Part shown: positions 59,514 to 64,000 of the stretch, in pieces
Numbering within the stretch: the first letter of the stretch is position 1
Layout: every line of letters begins with the position of its first letter
Assembly (NCBI GenBank): GCA_016222805.1
Contig: JACRQG010000008.1
Location: 248,001 to 312,000, forward strand
Origin: Verrucomicrobiota bacterium
GTDB lineage: Bacteria > Verrucomicrobiota > Verrucomicrobiia > Opitutales > Opitutaceae
DNA: 64,000 bases
Direction of reading: 5' to 3'
The notes under the pieces: generated by a model
Told to the model about the DNA's origin: nothing
Database searches by the model: none
What the model saw: only the letters and a program-made list of their open reading frames with translations
Translations under genes and position numbers: made by a program

Positions 59514-60143
59514 TCAGCCGCGGGGGAGTCTTCGACGCCAGAGCACCACACCTGCCAAGGCGGTACCCAAGAGGGCGATGGTGGAGGAAGTGTCCGGTAC
59601 CGAGGGTACGGAACCCGCCTGAACTGAGACGGTGCAACTGAAGGGGTCGGCATGCACCACCCCCGACCCGTACGTAGACATGTAGTAGTCCACCCGAAAG
59701 GTCGCCGTCGTGGTCGGCGCGATCGCCCACATGAAAGGAGTCTGCAGCGACGTTTGTCCGTTCTGCCACCAGTTCACGTTACTGATGTAACCGGTATCAA
59801 ATTCCTTCCCGTTCAGGGAAATGACGATTCTGTCCGTCCATCCGCCGATCTCGGCCCCAGCCCATTCCGAAATCTGTGCCCCGCCGGCCATGGCGGTGAG
59901 AACATATCCCGGATGCGCGGTGTAGGTCAGCGTGTAGCTCACCACGGTGTTCTTGGGTCCCCACACGTCTCCGGGGTCACCTCGAAACGTGTACCAATCG
60001 GTGTTGCCCGTGCTGGGTCCGGGGAGCGATCCGTACTCAATGTCGTAATACGGCATGGGGTACGTCAGGGCCCGGACGGACGGCACCGCCGTCAAGACCA
60101 GGGCCATCGAGAGTGCATGAACTACTTTGGGGATCATCTTCAT
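59514..60143 (-). CDS. Exported protein with VPDSG/PEP-CTERM-like sorting signal
   Basis: A 209-residue protein. Signal peptide (VVHALSMALVLTAVPSVRA), a beta-rich Tyr/Trp/Thr-rich body, then a C-terminal sorting signal: VPDTSSTIALLGTALAGVVLWRRR, i.e. VPD-x-x-ST, a hydrophobic helix and an Arg cluster. This is the exosortase-processed VPDSG type seen in Verrucomicrobiota. It is likely a surface or exopolysaccharide-associated protein. GC content is visibly below its neighbours. A sigma-54-like promoter lies about 70 bp upstream. The gene interrupts the lipid cluster and is on the opposite strand to its left neighbour. Confidence 0.8.
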   Translation of the reverse strand: MKMIPKVVHALSMALVLTAVPSVRALTYPMPYYDIEYGSLPGPSTGNTDWYTFRGDPGDVWGPKNTVVSYTLTYTAHPGYVLTAMAGGAQISEWAGAEIGGWTDRIVISLNGKEFDTGYISNVNWWQNGQTSLQTPFMWAIAPTTTATFRVDYYMSTYGSGVVHADPFSCTVSVQAGSVPSVPDTSSTIALLGTALAGVVLWRRRLPRG

Positions 60144-60541
60144 GGTACAGTTGGCTGGTTCACCCGAGTCCTTGGGGGATCAGAAAGCGCTCAACTCAGG
60201 AAGGAACGGGAACCGCATACCTCGCGCCACTTTCCGGCCGAAACTCATTAGTTTTCATTTTCTCCCCTACCCCGCCCTCAACAGGATCTTATCTTCGGTA
60301 GGGCACCTAATTACCCCCAGAAGGGCTCTCGATGGCGACAAGAGCGTAAGTAATCCCGACGATCGCAGCCCCAGCGCTTCCGGCCGGACGATCAATCTGA
60401 TGCAGCAGCAGAGCTGATTCCTTCCGCGCAAACCCGGGAATCCAAGGCCATCCCCGCCGGGCCGACTGAGTCGCAGGTGCCGCCACCCGTCCAGATGTAA
60501 GACTCGTCGCGGTTCGCGGCTTCACGGACTCCCGGCCCGAA
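60144..60541. other. Non-coding upstream region of the sorted-protein gene
   Basis: About 400 bp with lower GC than the rest of the window and no credible gene. It contains the sigma-54-like element (60214-60229) and AT-rich patches (ttagttttcattttctcc near 60248-60266). A 101-codon open frame on the minus strand (60612-60307) starts in the inositol-phosphate synthase gene and has no protein-like pattern. The rest holds nothing I can name. Confidence 0.5.
60214..60229 (-). promoter_or_regulatory. Sigma-54 (RpoN)-type promoter
   Basis: On the minus strand TGGCGCGAGGTATGCG fits the consensus TGGCACG-N4-TTGCW, with the invariant GG and GC exactly 10 bases apart. It lies 71-86 bp before the start of the sorted-protein gene. 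PEP-CTERM-type proteins are often under an RpoN-dependent regulator, which makes this match more credible. No enhancer-binding protein gene is in the window. Confidence 0.55.
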
Positions 60542-61792
60542 TCACCTCCACCCGCGCAGCTTCTCTTCCAGGCATCCGATTTGCACGTGGAGGTCGTTCG
60601 AAACCTTCTCACCCGCGAGCGCCGCGGGGTTCTTGAAGTATCCGCCGAGCCACGACTGGACGCCGCGTTCGCCGCGCCGCGCCGCCAGGTCCGTGAACAG
60701 CGCGAGATCGAGCACGAGCGGGGCCGCCATGATCGAATCGCGGCACTGGAAGTTGATCTTCAGCTCCATTTCATAACCGAGCCAGCCGAAGAGCTGGATC
60801 GCATCCCAGGCCTCCTTGTTGTCGCCCTTCGGGGGATAGTAGTTGATGTGCACCTGGTGGTGCAGGTCGCCGTAGAGTTCCGGATGTGCGCCGGCGTCGA
60901 AGATGTCGCTCAGGACGCCGCCTTTGGTGACTTCCTTGGCGCGAAAGTTCTCCGGCTCGTCGAGCACGAGGCCGTCGCGGTTGCCGAGGATGTTGGTGCT
61001 GAACCAGCCGCGCACACCGAACAGGCGCTTGGCCAGGCCGGCCGCCACCACCGTCTTCATCATCGTCTGGCCGCTCTTGAGATCGGAGCCCGCGATCGGC
61101 ACGCCGCGCGCCTCAGCCGCCGCCCGGATCGCCGGCACCTCGAGGACGAGATTGGGCGTGCAATTCACCACCGGATAACCGGCGGCGATTGCGGCCCACG
61201 CGTAGATCTGCGACGGCGAAATCTCGGGATCGTTGCGCTCCAGCCCGGCGCGAAACGCCGCCACCGTCGCATGGCAGGGCGCCGGCTCCCGCCACGCCTC
61301 GGTCGAGAGGGTGAGGAGCACGACGCCGCGGGCGCACCCGCGACTCGCGAAGAAGTCGCGGATTTCCCGGGTCATCGCCTCCGCCTGCGCGAGCTTGCCC
61401 GCTTCCGGACGCACGCGCCGCGCCGGCAGGTTGCGCACGTAGGTGGAGTCATGCACCCCGGGACCGGCGGTGATTGAAGCGAGGAAGTCCCCGGCTTCCG
61501 CAAGGTCCGCGGCACTCAGCACCCCGGCGGTGCGCGCGGCCTCGCGAGCGTTGCTCTCAATCAAGTCGACACCGCCGAACACGAGGTCCCGGAGGGGCGT
61601 CAGGCCGACCGCCTCCGCCACACGCCGCGGCGGGCCCTCCGGACCGCTCAGCCAGCCGAGCTGGCTGTAGGAACCGACCGCCGGGCGGCGACCGCGGCGG
61701 ATGAGTTCGACGCCGGCCATCAGCGTGGTGGCCACGGCGCCCATGCCGACGGTGAAGATTCCCAACGTGCCGGTGTTTTCGGGGCTGCCCAT
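60542..61792 (-). CDS. ino1: Inositol-3-phosphate synthase
   Basis: A 416-residue NAD-dependent enzyme that makes 1L-myo-inositol 3-phosphate from glucose 6-phosphate. ATG 61792 (MGSPENTGTLGIFTVGMGAVA) is preferred to the in-frame start at 61828. Family blocks: LFTVG-like Rossmann start, SDLKSGQTMMKTVVA, FSTNILGNRDGLVLDEP, and MELKINFQCRDSIMAAPLVLDLALF with catalytic Lys. It supplies inositol for lipid head groups. It is divergent from the LicD gene, with only 77 bp between them. Confidence 0.9.
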   Translation of the reverse strand: MGSPENTGTLGIFTVGMGAVATTLMAGVELIRRGRRPAVGSYSQLGWLSGPEGPPRRVAEAVGLTPLRDLVFGGVDLIESNAREAARTAGVLSAADLAEAGDFLASITAGPGVHDSTYVRNLPARRVRPEAGKLAQAEAMTREIRDFFASRGCARGVVLLTLSTEAWREPAPCHATVAAFRAGLERNDPEISPSQIYAWAAIAAGYPVVNCTPNLVLEVPAIRAAAEARGVPIAGSDLKSGQTMMKTVVAAGLAKRLFGVRGWFSTNILGNRDGLVLDEPENFRAKEVTKGGVLSDIFDAGAHPELYGDLHHQVHINYYPPKGDNKEAWDAIQLFGWLGYEMELKINFQCRDSIMAAPLVLDLALFTDLAARRGERGVQSWLGGYFKNPAALAGEKVSNDLHVQIGCLEEKLRGWR

Positions 61793-61869
61793 GAAAACGA
61801 GTGAGACTGCCCGCGTGGCGCGGTTCAAGAAATGGTTGCGTGGCGCGCGTCCGATTTCAGCGTCGGCGC

Positions 61870-62499
61870 ATGGCCCACACCCTCGCCCGGAACTGGGCGG
61901 AAGTCGTCCGCCTGGGACGCCTCGTCCGCCGGCACCTCCGGCACGGTCGGGCCTCGTTCGCCGGGGCGCCCAGCGCCGCCAAGGACCGCGACCTCTCCAC
62001 CCTATTTCGCACCGTCAACACCTTCCTTCGCGACCTGGGCGGTGAGTACCTGATCGTCTGCGGCACCCTCCTCGGCTGGCACCGCCACCGCGGCCTCCTG
62101 CCGCACGACAAGGACGTGGATTTCGGCCTGCCCGAGGCCGCCTACCCGCTCGTGCGCGCGAGTGGTGACCGGCTGCCCGCCGGCTTCCTCCTGCACGACA
62201 CCTCGCACCGGCATGGCGGACCCAAGCTCTACGTGGAGTACCGGGGCTGGGAGGCGGACCTCTACTTCTACGCCGAGAAGGACGACCGGCTCCTGCCGTA
62301 CGTGGTGAGCGATGAACCCGGGGACGCGGTGCCCTTTCCCCGCGACTGGTTCTTTCCGCGGCAGCCGGCCACCTTCCTGGGAGAAGCCACCTTCGTGCCG
62401 GCGCAGCCGGAGAAGTACCTGGAGCATCAATACGGCTACTTCGGAGCCGACGCGGAAAGGGATCCGGTCACCCGCTACTACCGGCGCCGTTCGCCTTGA
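61870..62499 (+). CDS. LicD/fukutin-family phosphotransferase
   Basis: A 209-residue protein from ATG 61870 (MAHTLARNWAEV); an in-frame GTG at 61801 overlaps the promoter space. LicD motifs: YLIVCGTLLGWHRHRG (60-75) and PHDKDVDFG (78-86), the nucleotidyltransferase-fold DxD. LicD transfers phosphocholine, and relatives transfer phosphoribitol or other CDP/CMP-activated groups, onto glycans. A CMP-aminoethylphosphonate donor from the aepX fusion would be a fitting substrate, though the genes are 15 kb apart. Convergent with a sulfatase. Confidence 0.82.
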   Translation: MAHTLARNWAEVVRLGRLVRRHLRHGRASFAGAPSAAKDRDLSTLFRTVNTFLRDLGGEYLIVCGTLLGWHRHRGLLPHDKDVDFGLPEAAYPLVRASGDRLPAGFLLHDTSHRHGGPKLYVEYRGWEADLYFYAEKDDRLLPYVVSDEPGDAVPFPRDWFFPRQPATFLGEATFVPAQPEKYLEHQYGYFGADAERDPVTRYYRRRSP

Positions 62500-62503
62500 A
62501 ACC

Positions 62504-62517
62504 GGCCCGCCCGGGCC
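62504..62517. terminator. GC-rich hairpin between convergent LicD and sulfatase genes
   Basis: GGCCCG (62504-62509) and CGGGCC (62512-62517) with a CC loop, 4 bp after the LicD stop and 4 bp before the sulfatase stop. No T-tract. It has the same style as the palindromes at 18017-18038 and 32523-32539. Confidence 0.35.
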
Positions 62518-62521
62518 TTGC

Positions 62522-63916
62522 TCAGGACTTCTTCGCGGCCGCGGGGGTCGGTCGGGCCGGAGGTGGCATCGTCCGGTTCCAGGCCTGCCAGGCGTCCAGC
62601 AACTCGCGGGTGAGCGCGGGCTCCTCGCCGGCGAGATCGCGGGCCTCCCCGATGTCCCGGCCGAGGTGAAATAACTGCGGCCGGAACTCCGGAGCGAGCA
62701 GGAGCAGTTTCCAGTCCCCGCGGCGCAGGGCAGCGGCGGACTTGATCTTCCAGAACAAGTCCCCATGGGGCGCCTCCGCCCGATCGCCGCGGACGAAGGG
62801 CACGAGGTCCACGCCGTCCACAATCGTCGTCGCCGGAGTCCTGACGCCGGCGGCCGCACACGCCGTCGGCAGCACATCCATCGCGGTAACGGGGTGTCGA
62901 TAGTTCACCCCCGCCGGTACCCGACCCGGCCAGCGGACGATGAAGGGTTCGCGGATTCCTCCTTCGTACAGATCGGTTTTGGCTCCGCGCAACGGCCCGG
63001 CCGAACCGACCACCGTGATGCCGCGCGGCCACTCCGGCTTCCAGCCCTCGATGTGCGGGCCGCCCTTGGCCGGGCCGTTGTCCGCCAGGAAAAACACCAG
63101 GGTATTCTCCTCCAGGCGGCGGGAGCGGAGAGCGTCGAGGATGCGTCCCACGTTTTCATCCAGCGCCGCGACCATCGAGGCGTAAAGCCGGTGCACCTCC
63201 AGCGGCAGGTGGGCGAAGCGTTTTTCGTCGCTGCGCCGGCCCTGCCACGGGCTGTGGACCGCGTTGAAACCCACGTAGAGGAAGAACGGCCGGCCCGCGT
63301 GGCGATCGATGAACTCGACCGCGTGGCGACCGAGCTTGTCCGTGAGATACTCGTCCCCTTCCCGCTTCGGCCCCCAATACTGGGTCTTGCTCGAGGCGAA
63401 TCCCGGACTCTTGGTCGCCAGGCTGCCGACATAATGGCCGTCTTCCTGGGGAAAATAGTCCGACTCCCACTCGATGAAGTGATGCACCTCGTCGAAAACC
63501 TGTTCCGCCGGCCGCACGATGTTCCACTTGCCGACCAACCCGGTCACATATCCGGCGCCCCGGAGCAATTCCGGCAAGAGGCGCTGCGAGTCGGGCAAGC
63601 GATGGGCACCGCGATCGTCGTTCCACGTCATCCCGAAGCGTTGGGGATAGGCACCGGCCATCAGGCTGAGGCGACTCGGTGCGCAGGCCGGGCACGTCAC
63701 GTAGCCGTCGGTGAAGCGGACGCCCTGCCTCGCGAGCCCATCGATGCGCGGGGTCGGCACCACCGTGCCTCCATAGGAGGAGACATCGCCGTAACCCATG
63801 TCGTCCGCCAGGAGGATGACGATATTGGGGGCGCCGGCAGGAGCAGCCGCCCAGGTCGCGGCCACGAAGGTGCAGAGGAGAAGGCCGAGGCGGAGAAAGG
63901 GACGATGCCGGTTCAT
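62522..63916 (-). CDS. Secreted sulfatase (arylsulfatase A-like)
   Basis: A 464-residue sulfatase with a signal peptide (LGLLLCTFVAATWAAAPAGA). The formylglycine motif is CAPSR (C78-R82) and metal aspartates are D38/D39 (LLADDMGYGD). Further family motifs: GLVGKWNI, FNAVHSPWQ and FFLADNGPAKGG. The C-terminal tail is Pro/Ala-rich and ends AAAKKS. It belongs to the S1 formylglycine sulfatases and would desulfate a glycan or aryl sulfate. It is not closely similar to the sulfatase at 21869-23272. The 84 bases upstream to the window edge show no feature. Confidence 0.9.
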   Translation of the reverse strand: MNRHRPFLRLGLLLCTFVAATWAAAPAGAPNIVILLADDMGYGDVSSYGGTVVPTPRIDGLARQGVRFTDGYVTCPACAPSRLSLMAGAYPQRFGMTWNDDRGAHRLPDSQRLLPELLRGAGYVTGLVGKWNIVRPAEQVFDEVHHFIEWESDYFPQEDGHYVGSLATKSPGFASSKTQYWGPKREGDEYLTDKLGRHAVEFIDRHAGRPFFLYVGFNAVHSPWQGRRSDEKRFAHLPLEVHRLYASMVAALDENVGRILDALRSRRLEENTLVFFLADNGPAKGGPHIEGWKPEWPRGITVVGSAGPLRGAKTDLYEGGIREPFIVRWPGRVPAGVNYRHPVTAMDVLPTACAAAGVRTPATTIVDGVDLVPFVRGDRAEAPHGDLFWKIKSAAALRRGDWKLLLLAPEFRPQLFHLGRDIGEARDLAGEEPALTRELLDAWQAWNRTMPPPARPTPAAAKKS

Positions 63917-64000
63917 GATTCCAGGATTGGTGTCCTTGGCGGAAACTCCCGCAGGCCGGACCTCCTGCAGGAACGACTCCTCCGTCCCGCAGGCCGGTGC

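Noticed and set aside
60307-60612. 101-codon minus-strand frame upstream of the sorted-protein gene
   Set aside because: Begins inside ino1 in another frame and shows no motif or ribosome-binding site.
1-64000. tRNA, rRNA, CRISPR, insertion sequence, phage or attachment-site features
   Set aside because: Looked for conserved stems, direct-repeat arrays, transposase and integrase motifs while reading; none was seen.

Overview
This 64 kb window is very GC-rich (about 70% by eye) and densely packed with genes. It looks like a chromosomal segment of a Verrucomicrobiota bacterium, most likely of the Opitutaceae type. The inference rests on sulfatases, DUF6807 (PmoA-like), DUF5009 and GH28/GH32 proteins, many exported Gfo/Idh/MocA and AP-endonuclease-like TIM-barrel proteins, a VPDSG-type C-terminal sorting signal, and start codons that mostly follow pyrimidine-rich leaders instead of Shine-Dalgarno sequences. 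I saw no rRNA, tRNA, CRISPR array, insertion sequence, integrase or phage gene.

Layout. 1-7600: an M20 peptidase, then a plus-strand sugar-catabolic run (epimerase, DapA-family aldolase, Gfo/Idh dehydrogenase, TIM-barrel isomerase, GHMP sugar kinase, IMPase-like phosphatase). 7600-15700: housekeeping genes (prepilin peptidase, aroE, transglutaminase-like protein, YggS, a divergent LysR regulator, a TlpA-type lipoprotein, a GH3-family enzyme, an RluA-type synthase), with a strong terminator and a possible small RNA or small protein gene near 12.9-13.1 kb. 15700-39300: polysaccharide and sugar use (two exported TIM-barrel isomerases, three MFS transporters, an amino acid permease, a HAD phosphatase, a sulfatase beside a heparan-acetyltransferase-like membrane protein, a 765-residue orphan, a GH28-DUF6807-methyltransferase operon, a GMC oxidoreductase with its Tat subunit, GH32, Gfo/Idh).

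39300-62500 is an envelope-building region and the most interesting part. It holds (i) glycosyltransferases, a Stealth sugar-phosphate transferase and a complete 2-aminoethylphosphonate pathway (phnW, a PEP mutase fused to a nucleotidyltransferase, aepY); (ii) a TolC-HlyD-FtsX-FtsX-ATPase exporter resembling DevBCA, whose ATPase carries a cyclic-nucleotide-binding domain; (iii) a PhyH oxygenase and a probable GT-C glycosyltransferase behind a clean inverted repeat; and (iv) a set of genes that together look like an inositol-sphingolipid pathway: an AUR1-like PAP2 protein, a GNAT-fold acyltransferase, a 3-ketosphinganine-reductase-like SDR, a CDP-alcohol phosphotransferase, inositol-phosphate synthase and a LicD transferase. 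A sorted surface protein with a sigma-54-like promoter lies inside this block. 62500-64000 ends with a second sulfatase.

Read together, the right-hand third suggests a cell that makes ceramide-based lipids with phosphoinositol (and possibly phosphonate) head groups, decorates surface glycans with phosphonate or phospho-sugar groups, and exports such products through a tripartite pump. The left two thirds serve uptake and breakdown of acidic or sulfated plant- or algal-type polysaccharides. All functions are inferred from sequence motifs recognised by eye.
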